Positions 22,341-35,700 of a DNA stretch of 64,000 nt are shown here, in pieces. The translations under genes were made by a program, and so were the position numbers. Position 1 is the first letter of the stretch. Every line of letters begins with the position of its first letter. This DNA is from Glandiceps talaboti (Eukaryota; Hemichordata; Enteropneusta; Spengelidae): the NCBI RefSeq assembly GCF_964340395.1, contig NC_135554.1, positions 5,916,475 through 5,980,474 on the forward strand, written 5' to 3'. The notes under the pieces are model-generated. The model was not told the origin of the DNA, did no database searches, and was given only the letters and a program-made list of their open reading frames with translations.

Positions 22341-25300
22341 ATGTAATTATTTGTGCTTATGTCACAGTAAGCCATGTCTCAACTATATTTAACACTATGG
22401 TATGGAAACTTGGACAAACAAAGGTATGCCAGCTAGATTCATTAATATAGAAGGAGATATCACAGGTAGACAAGACCAACTGTCTGCTGCACTATGCAAT
22501 TATATATTAGTTAACATTGGCTCTCACAAGTGACCTCTTCAGTCAGGCCTCACAAAATGCAACTCTCCCCATACGAAGTCGTTTTTTTCTCAAAGCGCAA
22601 TAATTATTCTCAAATTCAGGATCATAAATATTCAATTTTAGATTCCATGTATTAATGTATTATTGCGCCGAATTTTAAGGTCCTTTACATTCATTTTTCG
22701 TTTCTTGCTGTATATGTATACCACTGTTTTACTCTTCTGTTGTTTACATTTTTGTAAGTAAATCTATACATCTTGCTTGGATCTTTGGGTTGAAGGTAAA
22801 GAGAATTCCGATGCGGAAAATTAAGTTATACTATAGAATTGAATTGAATATCAATTTCGATGCAATATCGGTGTACAGTCTAAAATTTCACTACAATCAC
22901 TCTATTCATCTATCTGCTAACCATAGTACTATGCCAAACATTTTGCAAAGATATCCATTGGGGGAAAAGCATCATACTGTAGTGTTTTGTTTCCCTTCAT
23001 TTGAATTACCAAGGGAATTTTATTTCGTTCCTGTTCTACAATTGCCAATGTACTGCCCAAGACTGACAGATTAGTTACATGGACTTCCATCTCAAAATGT
23101 GTGTCCTCTTGTCGTATACACGAAGCTACTACTTCTTCAAAATGGTTCTTATATTCACTAGTTTTCAAAATAGCTCCTGGGTTGGTTAATACGTTGCTGG
23201 CAGTGTACCGTCATGTAGAGGCATTTTCCATACACGAAATCACTCGGTGTCTCCAAGGGGTGGAGTTAAATTGGTAAGGAAATTGAAAAACTCTTGCTTA
23301 TTCTCTTAGGAAGGTCTCCTTAGCACTATGAATTAAAGCAATAATTACAACTTACTCTTCTGACCTGTTCGGACAAATCATGGATAACTTTCCTATCAAT
23401 GGAGCTATCGGATTTACACACTTTGTCCTTTCCAACAAGAAACATTTGTTTTTGCGCTGATCTTGGACGTCTTTGTTCTCTACGCATCAAGAGAATCTGA
23501 AGGAAAGTAAACCGAAGACAGAAGTGATAAAAAATCCTTGTTAATAGCCAAAGCGACGTTTTTATTTATTTATTTCCCCTAGACGTTTAACTGATAAAAA
23601 ACTTAATGTAAAGGATCGTGTTCTTATTAAAATATGTATACGTTATAGACATATACAAAATATCACTTCTCTATTTCAGTATTAATGACACTTCTCACTA
23701 TGCTTATATATACGTGTGTACCGTTATTCTCTATATATGCTTGTCTGTCCACACATTACCTGCATCTACGAACCGGCCAACCAACCAACCAATCAAGCAA
23801 CCAACCAACCAACCAACCTAAGCAACCAACCAACTAACCAACCAAAAACCCATCCATAGCCACCTAACTGTCAAATGGTATAGATAATATCTTGACGATT
23901 TGACCATCTCTAAATACTTCTGCGTTTTCCTTGAATTTTGTATGGAGATTATTAGAGTTCTGCGTACCTTAGGCACAAAAACAAGGCACATTACAGTTAT
24001 GTTGAAAATGAAAACAGCACCACCAACGACCACAAAAATAGCATTCACGTTTGCCTGCATTACAATGGCACTGGTTGTAGCAATCACACATGTCACCACA
24101 GTAATATAGACTGAAAGCGCGATGTATTGACCTATAAGATATAACATCATTTATCAAATGTTAATATCTTTCTAATTAAAACTAAACTTGTATCGTCTTT
24201 CCCTCGCATAGTGCAAGTATTCTCTTCTTTAAGTTCGATATAAAAATAGCATTTTAGCAAATGTTTCGTGATTCTCTTGTGTCGGTTACAGTAGATCTGA
24301 CGGAATCGATCTACATCTAGTCATAAACTAGCTGGGGACGTTGAACAAATTGGACGCCTTGTGGAAAGGTTAGCTTGAGATCTAGTGTAAAAACTGAAGT
24401 GGTTCAAGTGACTTGCTCGAAATATGTTTCTTACGTTATCCAATTTCCAAGATAAACATACATAGTTACTTGTAAATATATACCATATTTCATCACATAT
24501 CTCTTTCTCTCACTCTTTCTCCTGGTGTCCCCATTGAACACAAATGGAAACTTACTGTCGTTCAATTCGGTGACGTGTATATTACGAGTTTTCCATGCTA
24601 GTAATGTCCCAAACAAGAGCAAAATCGACTTGTATAAGAGTAGAGCAAGAAGATAATACCACTGATACTTGGACGAACACAACCTGGCCACTGGTATTAT
24701 CATGATCTCTTGTAGAGGATCAGATAGGTCCATCTATTATGAACAAAACATATTATTAGTGGTGCAGCATTTCTCTGCGACCATAAAACGTAATACACGT
24801 ATACCTAGTCATTTGCCGAGGTATGCTCTGCTTTATCCTAAACAGTACTACCAGACCAACCTCGCCAATACATTCAATACATTCATAGTCTTTCTGTGGT
24901 GTTGTAAAATGCCCGTATTTCTCCACCATGTAAAAGAAAGGGAAATATGGAGAATAAATAGACTTCTTGGGGAACAGTCTCAATACCTTGGCTAATTCGA
25001 GGTACAGAGATCGTAAGCTGGACTTACATTGGATGAACTCGCACACAGTCAGGATTAAGTACTAGTATATATAAGGGATGACAAATTGGTATTTATTATT
25101 TATTTTGGGTCGATTCCATGAATTGGTAACTTCTTGGCGTTATTTCAATGTACAGAAATAGTGTTTTCTACTGTTTAGAAAAACCCAAAGTTCTCCAAGT
25201 GAGAACATGCTTTAACAAGTCTGCCATAATTTAGGGTTTATGCAATTGACTTAATACCAGTGGAAGAAACAGATATATTTATGATAATGTTATCTAACGT

Positions 25301-28300
25301 TATTCTTCATATAGGAACATAACAGTCGATCGTCTATAGAGCAGGGTCTTTAAAAATAGAATTATTAGTAAACATGAAAACTTGTAAAGATTGCATGATT
25401 ATATACTATTTTAAGACCGTGGCCGTTTTATTTTACCTTTCCAAATTATTTTCCAGCAATCCTTATCTTGCTTCTGGCATGATAGTGTCCACATATCAAA
25501 TGTTACTTGTATTCGCTTTGACATGAATTAGACACGACAGTAGTAAGATTACGAAAAGTACGAATGTTACAATAATTTACTTATCAATTGTTACGAATAT
25601 ATTTAATCTCACCGAGGGTTCGAGGAAAACTGATTTCAGTGACGTGGTATCGACGATAAGTCTAACAACAAGAAGGGCGCCATCTAGAGTTACCAAGGTC
25701 AGGATGAAAAATATCAAGTTTCCATCTTTTAAATGCTGTAAGAAATGAGAAACACACTCTTTAATTGTTGGTTGTAGAAAAATACTGCAAAGCATGATCG
25801 ATCTTGTAGACAACATTTATTCTCCCTTTCTCCATTTCCAATCCTTGAAAACGAGTTTCGAGTATTTAGCACACCCCCACACGAGATTCAAGATGATGGC
25901 CAAGTAGATGTAGATTTTTACAATAATGACCAATTGAAAGAGAACACAGGCTTTGTCAAGACTACGTTTGTAATTACAGCCACGGCTCAGTTGGCTATAC
26001 ATTCCACTATTCTACATACCCACAGACTTACAGAAATGCAGTTTCTTCTGTGGCAAAGTTTGATAAAACCTATAATTCTAGATTTCTGCAAAAATGAAAT
26101 GTTGACATCTATACTCTATAAACCCAGTCTCTTAGTTGAGCTATCAATACACTAGCACGTCATACAAGTTTTCAAAATGTATAGCTCAAATTTCAAAGAA
26201 ACGAAGCCGTGCACATGGCAGTTTTGTTTTCACATGACGTACATGGGGAGAGCTACATGGTTCGAAATGGGCAAAAATAGGATAGAAGGTTTAAATATGA
26301 AAAATACATTATATAATAGGAAAACTGAAGAGTAATTGTACATAAGCTCCCTTAAGTTTTCGAAAAATGAATCTAGTGAGATTATCATAAATCTTACTAA
26401 ATGGAGATAAATATTTTACAACCTAACGGAAGACAGCATTCCATTGAAAAAATACATATACGCAATGACGTGTTTTGTTTTTCAATTTACGCCATCCATC
26501 AGAAATAAAAGTTATTAAGCCAGTACAAGATATAGGCAAGTCCATTTATAACTTATTTTCAGAAAAAAATCACTGTAAAATGAAGTAAGGCCTAGATATT
26601 CTTTGTTTTCTCAGAGGTAACATTAAAAAACGTACTTCTGTTGTCTTCAGTTTTCTCAAGGCGTTATTAAAAATAACATGCACACGATAAGTCTTGGCAA
26701 ACAAGGCTCCAAATCCAAGAGACAGTCCAATCCAGATGCATCCCTCACGAACCTAAAAACAAAGGATTACACAATATAAGTATCTCAGATCAGGCAATGT
26801 GTATGTCAAAGAACTTTGTAAAGAACGTTACTGTTCTTGGTACTATATTATTAAGCTTCTTTCCTGGGTATGGATTTATAGCAACGTTAATAACTTACAT
26901 ATTGTTACATATTGGAGTAAAATTTATAGGTTCACAGTCTACTTATTGATTTGCTGCTAGTTTCCAAAGAATTATATGCAATTCATTCTGTGTTCTTACT
27001 TACCTGGCATATAAATGTAACCATTCCAGGTGATACCCTGGATAAATCCATCCCAAACAGGAACACACTGATGGACAGTATGAGGCAGCCAATCGGGATG
27101 AAGATGGTTACCATGGCACTACTTAGTCTCATCACCCTGTAAGTTGTTTTTAAAAAATTGAGGACAGTTATTCACAACATATATATTCAATACTTTTCAT
27201 TGATTGGAAAATTACATATAAATGTAGGTTGGAAAGAATTGTGGTACAATGAGGAGGGGTGTGTGTGTAGGTAGGTGGGTTTGGACTCTGCAATGTTTAA
27301 AATAATGGAGAGATAGATTCTCTTGGTCAAGTCGTTTTAAGAAAGTTAACCACCTGCATTCTGTAAAGACATCATATTCCCTGTATCAACATAATAGATT
27401 CCTACCTGTTGTTTCTGTAGACAATACTCATTCCAATCAAACCTATTGCCATCAACACTTCAATCGTTGTCAGAGAATAAATAACCCAAATGTATACATC
27501 TGACAATGTAAGAATGTTTTCTACATGAGTTACGCCATCTACAGGTGGAGTACCGCCTGTATATATGAACAGAATGCACATTTCTTTTCAGTTGCTTATC
27601 GTCTCCCATTTGTTTTTCGTTCTTTAACTTTTTATCATGAACCGTTTGATCTGCCTGACTTTTAGTTTTATTGACCATTTGTGTATTTGCCAGTTCCTCA
27701 CTGATAATCCTCCCCAATTTGACGAACGGACAGGAAGTGAGTAAAAAGGCAATGACAATGACAGAAGCCAATATTACAAATTACATGGAGCAGAATTTTC
27801 AAGCAGTGCTGTCAATGAAAACAACTGTTTGATTTTACGAATTAAAATATTCACCATATCGAAATTATTTCTTTACTTGTGTCAGAGGTAAATCATGCTT
27901 ACTGAGTGATCAAAGATAATGAGAGTGAATCCTGACAAAGTAAACCATGGTCTTCTGAAGTCTAAGTGTTTGACGACAGGGGTTTAAGTCAACTACTTTA
28001 GTAGAATGCATTGTATGACACTCGTGCATTTAATCACACAGATAGACTGTTGTGTTTTGTTTTTAATTAAGATGTGGCTTACCTTCCCATATGAAGTCAA
28101 CAAACTCATCTGCACATATTGTCTCATCTGTGAAGATGCTATATGAACAGACTGTAACTTCTTTTCCATCTAGTAAAAATTGTAAAGATACGAAGCAAGT
28201 TAATATAATATGCCCAGCCACACTTTATTGTAATTAATAACGTTGTGATGCCTGCAACTAAAGCTCGAATATAAAACATAGACTAGTTTACTGTGTGCAC

Positions 28301-29542
28301 ATCACGTCTGTTCCAAAGACAGACAAGCGCGCGCGCGTGTGTGTGTGTATGTGGGTGGGGTGAGGGGTGGGGTGACATGAACACTTCTGCTAAATTGTTT
28401 ATATATTTGATTAATAATAGTCTTGGTATGTTTTATTAACTTAGCTATTTACTATAGTTTCACATTTATTTGAAATGTCTGTAAATGGTTTCTGAATAAA
28501 AATAATTCGGCCTTGTAACTTTTGTTATAGATGTTCCTACTTGAAAAAAAGTGGTCATTCCAGTTAAAATATACTACAGGAGAGCCTCGTCAAAATGTCG
28601 ACAACAAAATAATAACTTACCCTGTAACTGCTCGATGACGGTGGGACCATAACGGGTAGCATTTTGATTGAATGATACACGTCCCTAACAATATAATAAT
28701 ATTGACGAAATTATAGTCAACGAAGCAATATGAAAATCAATAGACATGTTACGATACCTTTCTTAAAGGGTTTGAATTTAAATTCATGTTGGGTACACTG
28801 ATTAAACAAAAAAGAGCGACGACAGAGACTGAAAGAGAGGGAGAATTTCTAGTCAGAGTTAAATGTCGAATCTTAAATGTTATTCATGTATCTCATCATT
28901 CTCGTAAGCCAGAGTACATATTTCTTCTGGACCATCGACGTTTGGGAAGGTATCGTAAAGAGGTCTGTAGTTTACGACATTGGTATCTAATGAAATTTGT
29001 AACAATATGTGAGTTTTAACTACCTGGTAGCAGTACATGCTAAAGTTTGAGTTGCTAAACTTGGTAAGCATGACAACCCTTAATAAACTCACTGTCATTC
29101 CATGAAAAACAAGTTTTCTCGTCTCTTCCCACACCAGTTTGGCAATATCCGAATCATTATACGTGAATTGATGTATTCGTTTTCCATCCCCTCTGTGACG
29201 TAGAATGCTATCAGCAGCATTGAGGGCTAGAGCGACAGTCCATATCATGTCGTACGAATAGGCATCATAGGTATATGTTTCCAATATACTCCGACGAAAA
29301 TATTTATAGAAATTCATTTCTTCATCATTTGGTGGCTAGAATCAGAAACGAAATGGCAAAACATTCTTTAAACCTTGTTTTCTCTTCCACTATTAATTTG
29401 TACGCTATGATACTTTCAAGGTGATGACAACTAATTGTTTTGCTTTTCTTCTTCATTATGTATAATTTTGTTTACAAATTAAGGCAGATAGTCAAATTGT
29501 CTATTGGGTGAAAGTCTGTAGTCCCGTACCTCTGTCTGTCTA

Positions 29543-29573
<31 letters not shown>

Positions 29574-29666
29574 CCCTAGCTATTAATATAGTTTTCCGTC
29601 TATCGTCTGTCTCTGTCTTGCCTCTGTATGTTTGTCTCTTTCATGTCTGGTGTGTTTATCTAGTTC

Positions 29667-29700
<34 letters not shown>

Positions 29701-32700
29701 GTAGCAGTCACTTTAATACGATGAAACCAATCACCCTGAATAATGAAGGGGTTTCGATTTCAGTATCTTTCACTAGCCCAAGGGTAGAGATATATGATAC
29801 TGAGATTAGACACGCTTGATTGCCGATGATTAAAATCAATACGGCTATTTCCACTTACTTTTCCAGTGAAATTAATACGTTGTAATTGATCAGTAACAGG
29901 GAATGCATCCACTCCTATGTACCCTTTGGTTACGATATCCATTTCTTGAAGCGTACAATCTGTTGGTGATTTTTTCCACCAATGTGTGTAAAACCATCCG
30001 GGTAATATGTACACGTATTTAGGTCCAAACATTCCTTGTCTGTATGCCTGGTGAGAAAAGAATAAACCGTTCTAGAGACCAGAACTATGGTGACATGTAC
30101 TAATAGCATTAAAAGTGTATTTGAAGTGTGACAACGATACACCAGCATCATATTCATTTAGACTATTAATTAGACACTCAGGAAAAAAAACGTGTTGGAG
30201 GTGATGTTGATAAGAAGACTTACCGCGCACAGCAGATTGGCGGCTGCTTGTTCAAATAAACCCAAAATAGTGATTCTTGTATCAAAACTCTAAAAGAAAT
30301 ATGTTACACTAGATGTAAAACGGAATACCTTCCGTAAGGTGTAATGAATAGTTCATTACAAAGACAATGACTGTGATATGATGTATTCAGGCACAATCGG
30401 GTAATTATATTGAACTAGTGCAAATTAAAATTAGAAAATTTATGTGTCTTATTACATCAGAAATTATGTCACTTCATGACAGCTAGCAAACAACCAGTGA
30501 GGACAACCTTCCAATTTCTTAACATGTTGTTAGAAATTGATCAATATTTTCAAATATTACATATCAACTGAACAATTTCCGTTCTGTCAATCAAGAATTA
30601 GACAGGTTTAATTGTGAAAATTGTTACAAATATGCTCTAATTATAACACAGACTTTCGTTCTCTCTGGCGGTAACAACTCAACGCATATATTTATGTACA
30701 TTGTTCTAGTCAATATTAATGAGATGTCCATCAAATTTATAACGTGTATGCGTAATTAGATCAAGAAACAGAGAAGGGTGTAATTTACCTTTAGAATCCG
30801 AATGACGTCATCAGCATTGTCAGATCTGAGAGTGACGACAGACAATATAGTCAGGCCATCATTTTTTAAAACCTTTATTAACGACGACATCCTCTGAAGT
30901 CCAAAAGAAATTATATTAGTTTGTTTTTAAATCGAACACAATCGATCGCTCATTTATCTCCTTGGTTTAGAAACACACTAATGAACTTGAGATTTTGGTT
31001 CCACGCGCAACGTGTGAAATTAACATCGGTCCGTCGGTGGGAGACCAACAGATTTCCGTTCGTACCAACATTTTTTGAGAATTACAACAACTTGTCGGTC
31101 CTTGTGACCAATTGGAATTTGGAGTAAATAATAAAATTTTTACCGACACGAATTTGATCTTGCACAATACCTGTTTTACTCTCGCTCAAGTCAAATTAAC
31201 CTGTCAAGCTTCAGACAGTTCGCTAGTAGTGTTGTTGTCAATGTTAATACCAAGTCTACATGTGACGTAGCATACAGAATTTACTTAGTTATCTTAGAAA
31301 ACACATGATTGGTTGAATTTCACTAATCATTTGTGTCTTGACTAATCAGAATGTCTTAATCATTTGGACTCATTTTACACGTTCAGCATGTGTCTCTCCC
31401 CGCCATAATAATCACTGTAGTAAAGTTTACTGATCAAAGTATTCTAAACTTTTAACCTGTTTAAGATAGTTCCACGCTGTATTTGTAAGTATGTAGCGAT
31501 ATTTAAAAGGTAGCCATGAGAAGAAAAAGAAGAGGAAACAGACAGAGCAAGAAATGCCAATAGCAGAAAGATTATGTTGCTCCTGCTGCATCAGCCGTTG
31601 ACACAGACGATGAATCTGACTATGGATCATGTGATTCAGACTTTAGTGAATCGAACCGTGAGGAAGGAGAGGAGTGACGTGTGTCGTCTTGTTAGGTGAT
31701 AATTACAGAGTAGCATTTAGTTTTTGTTTTATGTCCCCAAACTTTGGTATTGTATCTCATAGATGTAAATACAAATTTTGTGATAGATTCGAGGATTATT
31801 TTGTCTAAAGTTCCTGCAAGCTAAGAGTGTGGGACAGCCAGTGTGAGAACAAATCGATCTGACACACTAAAATCGGTCTCACACTCTGTATCAATGCACG
31901 AGTTAAATTTTGTTTTATAAACCTATTGCTGATTGGTTTATTACGTTCCATAGTTAGCAGGCGTAGGTATTGATTGACGAATAGAATAACGTGTAATTTA
32001 GAAGCGGAACTACGTACTTTCCAGCACACGATAACACAGTGAACGGGCTAATACTGTTGACATTTACGCCACGCCGAAGATGATAAAATTTATTGGCGAC
32101 ATACTTAGGTAAGATTGTCATATTTTTGTTATGATCGGAGAATTTAAACCCCTCGACTCGGAACATATCGACTGTTCATCCTTAGAGACAACGCTTCAGG
32201 TGAAAAATAATCCGCGTTCAATCCAGCTCACAACAGACTTCGTTATGATCTCAGTGAGTGCTAGTCCTGCTTGCAGACAGTGCACGGGTCTATAGTACTG
32301 ACACAACCCTAAACACCGTCCTGCGAAGAGCAATGTACGCGGCCTATTACGAGACCACAAGCAAAATGTATGTGCACCAATTGCAAAAGAATTGCCTACC
32401 AAATGATCAAATATTAGCAATGGATCGAATATCTACGCCTTTTCCATTCCTCTGACGGTAGTATTCCCTGCTCAGATCACAAAAAGCGTCGAAATCAGAC
32501 CTTTTAAAGTTCGAACTGCAACATTCAAATAACCCTCGTCAACACTGCCATATTTGATATCGTGAGTAATATGAATAATTACCCAGAGACACTTTCGCTG
32601 ACGTAGGTAAGGAGCTATGATTCAATTTATGGTAGAACTTGAAAAGTTCCAATTTCGAGAGTTCTGGTAACACGCAATGGGACTTTTCAGTCAAGACGAG

Positions 32701-35700
32701 TTAAACTGATTAAACAATAGATTTATTGCTGATATTTGACCACTGGGCGATTTTATTCCTTAGTTACCGGTATTTTTGGTAAGCCCGGCGTGTTTGTTGG
32801 CTGGCTCTTTGCAGGGAATGGAGGGACAGAATCGAGTCCCGGATTACTCTGTATGCAAGCAAGCAGGACTACGTGAGTACCGGTATCTGTGACTAAATAC
32901 GTAGTGCAACCGGAGAAATGCCAACGAATACAAGTCGTCCGAAAATGGAATGTAAACTTGATATATTATGTGCATGTACATACTAGTAATTAATTGTAAA
33001 CATTCATGCATTGGCAATATTCTATGGTCATGATGTTTGAAAGTGAACCAGCGCGTTACATGTGCCTCGAGCTCTGGTAACAATAGAATGAATTTTCGGT
33101 CATACTCTGTTGAATTGAATTGAATTGAATTTATTTCACCGGAAACATAAGATAATAACATTGCAGAGAGGAAAATACAAATACAATAAAAGAAAATGCT
33201 CTGGTGAGGACCATGGAAATAGTTTACTAGAAACTAATCTAGTCCAAGGTCCTTATCCTGACAAAATATAGAAGGTAAAGATACAAGGCGTACTTATGAT
33301 AAATAATTAATAATAACAAATAATATAGTTATAATCAATACACACATACATATTCACATTTGTTTGCAATATAGTACAAATGAAACAAAGAAAAAGATGA
33401 CAGCAAAAAATCAAAGAGCAGCAAAGAGTCATAATGGTGAATCAAAACGAACAAATCTATTATAGCACATGTACAGAAAAAGATAGTTACATATTTACAG
33501 TAATACAAATTAGAATCAAGAAAAAAGGTGTGTCTTTATACATTTTTTAAATTCATGTCGCTTGTGTATATTTTAAGTTTGTTGGTAGGGAGTTCCAATG
33601 TTTGGGTAATGCATATTTGAAATTCTTTTGACAAATTGTAAGATTAACTTTTGGAATGGGAATGTTACAACTGAGGGCTGATCTGGTAGGGTAGCTATGG
33701 GATAGACGGTTAGTAATGTAATGGTTAATATTATGAGCATAGCGGTTATTTTGTAAGTCATAGACAAACATGCATGTTTGATATTTACACAGTTTATGGA
33801 TATCTAATATTCGGAGTTGATTGTGTCAGAGCTCTGTGTATATATATTGCAACAAATTAACTAATGTTTACGAATTAATTTAGTTTACAAATTTACTACA
33901 AGTAATAGTGTATAGGTCAATGAAGCCTTGATCTCAATATTACGATGTCTGGAATTAGTGTCAAATAAAGGAACTATGTTTTTGCGGAGTTACACAAAAC
34001 ATACACACAAAGTAAAGACGTCTACGGTGTTGTTATTTCAAACAGCAATAACCTGGTTTTAACTTGTTTTCCTATACCAGAAAAGGGACACGAGAAAATG
34101 AATCCCACACACCAGTGGGCAGAGATGGAATATCTCACTCTTGGTTGGGAGTTTTTGTCTCTACACGAGCCGCCAAAAATCCTCTGCACATGTGAGATAT
34201 TCCATCTCAGCCCAATGGGGGGGGGGGGGGTTATATTAATCTTTAATTACTTTTCCATAAAGTTTGATAGTGGGTAACCTTTCTTGTGTATGTGCATATC
34301 GAAGAATGTGTCCTTGCCATTGGCAGACTTTGTAAAAAATCATTTTGGGTTGGATCAAAACCATCCCTGTTTTACGCAACTCAGCTCAACTCACCGCATG
34401 CCAGAATACCATATCTTGAAAGACAACAGATACCCGCTTCCAGCTAAAATGTGTTATCAAAGCTCTGCATGTTCCAGGGTAAATTATCGTGTAAATTTGT
34501 GAAGTGTAATTATACATTGTCTTGTCATTAAGAGTCTTTGCTGTCGCCATTGTTACCTGGAAGAGACAGAAACGAATGTAAAACAAATACGTCAACGACA
34601 AGCAAAAAAATAAGTGTGAGAAATACTTCAGTGTACTGAGTCACAACAAATTATTGAATGTAGTGATGCTGCCTGTAGACCGAATGGTGAATGTAACAAC
34701 GTGAATTTATTAGTTCCGTCGCTAGATTGCGCTCTGATGGGGCAAAAATCCGCCCCTGCTCTCTCGGGTGTGTCTCCAAATACTGAAACTGCAACATAAA
34801 AATCTATTCGACTTTTTTCTCATAAATAAGACTTAATTCACATAATATTGAAATAGCACCAATACTGTGATATACGTTCCATTAATATTAATCTACATCC
34901 TAACAATACACGTGTCTCGCTACGTTATTATATATTACCTTTACGTTGTTGGGTAAAATATAATTAGATATTATTCCCCAATATTTTTCTTCGCTCAGCC
35001 AAGGAAAATACAAATGACCTAAGGGGCCCTTGTCACTACGAGTAGCTAGACGAGTAGTGACAACCCTTGTCACGAATATTTTCCTTCCGAACGAAGAAAA
35101 ATATTGGGGAATAATATAAATATGTCATCGCCAGTAATATTTTAAAAAATCAGGGAAAATAATTTTGAAGGTTTTCACTTATATTTCGAACATAGTAGAA
35201 CCAATGACGTAGACACGTGTTGTCGTGACATAGACGCCCGTTTTCGTAACGGAGAACGACCAAGGTATAATATATTCCATATTTTTTGTTGAACCTGGCT
35301 CGTGCATAGTATAATAACTATAATCACAACAAAAAGTCGACAATGTGGTATAAAATAGTCCCAAGCGACCAACCTGTGGTATATTATAATACGTAGCAAC
35401 TTGATTGAAATCCAAGGCCGCAGTGCTGAAAGTAGGTCCCCATAGATACACAATTTTCGGACCTCTGTACACAAAATCGTAGAGAGTGTTTAATGCCAAC
35501 CCGAGGTTTTCCTGTTAATAAGACAAGATTTAAAAATTAACTGTACGTTCATGAATTACTTGCTTGGTCATTTGGTAGCACTTGCTGAGGAACAAAGCGA
35601 CATTTGAAAAGGATTTGATAACAGTGCTCTAAATTAAATTCCCAACCTTTGTAAAATGCAAAACGAAAGTAACATGTACAGCTTAATAGCACTATCGGTT

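Noticed and set aside
24756-25046. 96-codon minus-strand frame between receptor exons
   Set aside because: The neighbouring exons already join in phase, and this frame has no recognisable similarity.
25817-26002. Hydrophobic minus-strand frame near the fourth membrane span
   Set aside because: No splice signals in phase and no counterpart in the receptor family; exon 25613-25735 supplies this span.
31427-31677. Acidic plus-strand frame ending in a Glu/Asp-rich tail
   Set aside because: Short, without start or acceptor in frame; low-complexity composition only.
34690-34795. Possible extra GABA-B-like exon reading SVFGDTPERAG
   Set aside because: Its phase does not fit after exon 2, and exon 3 at 34395-34556 already continues the alignment directly.
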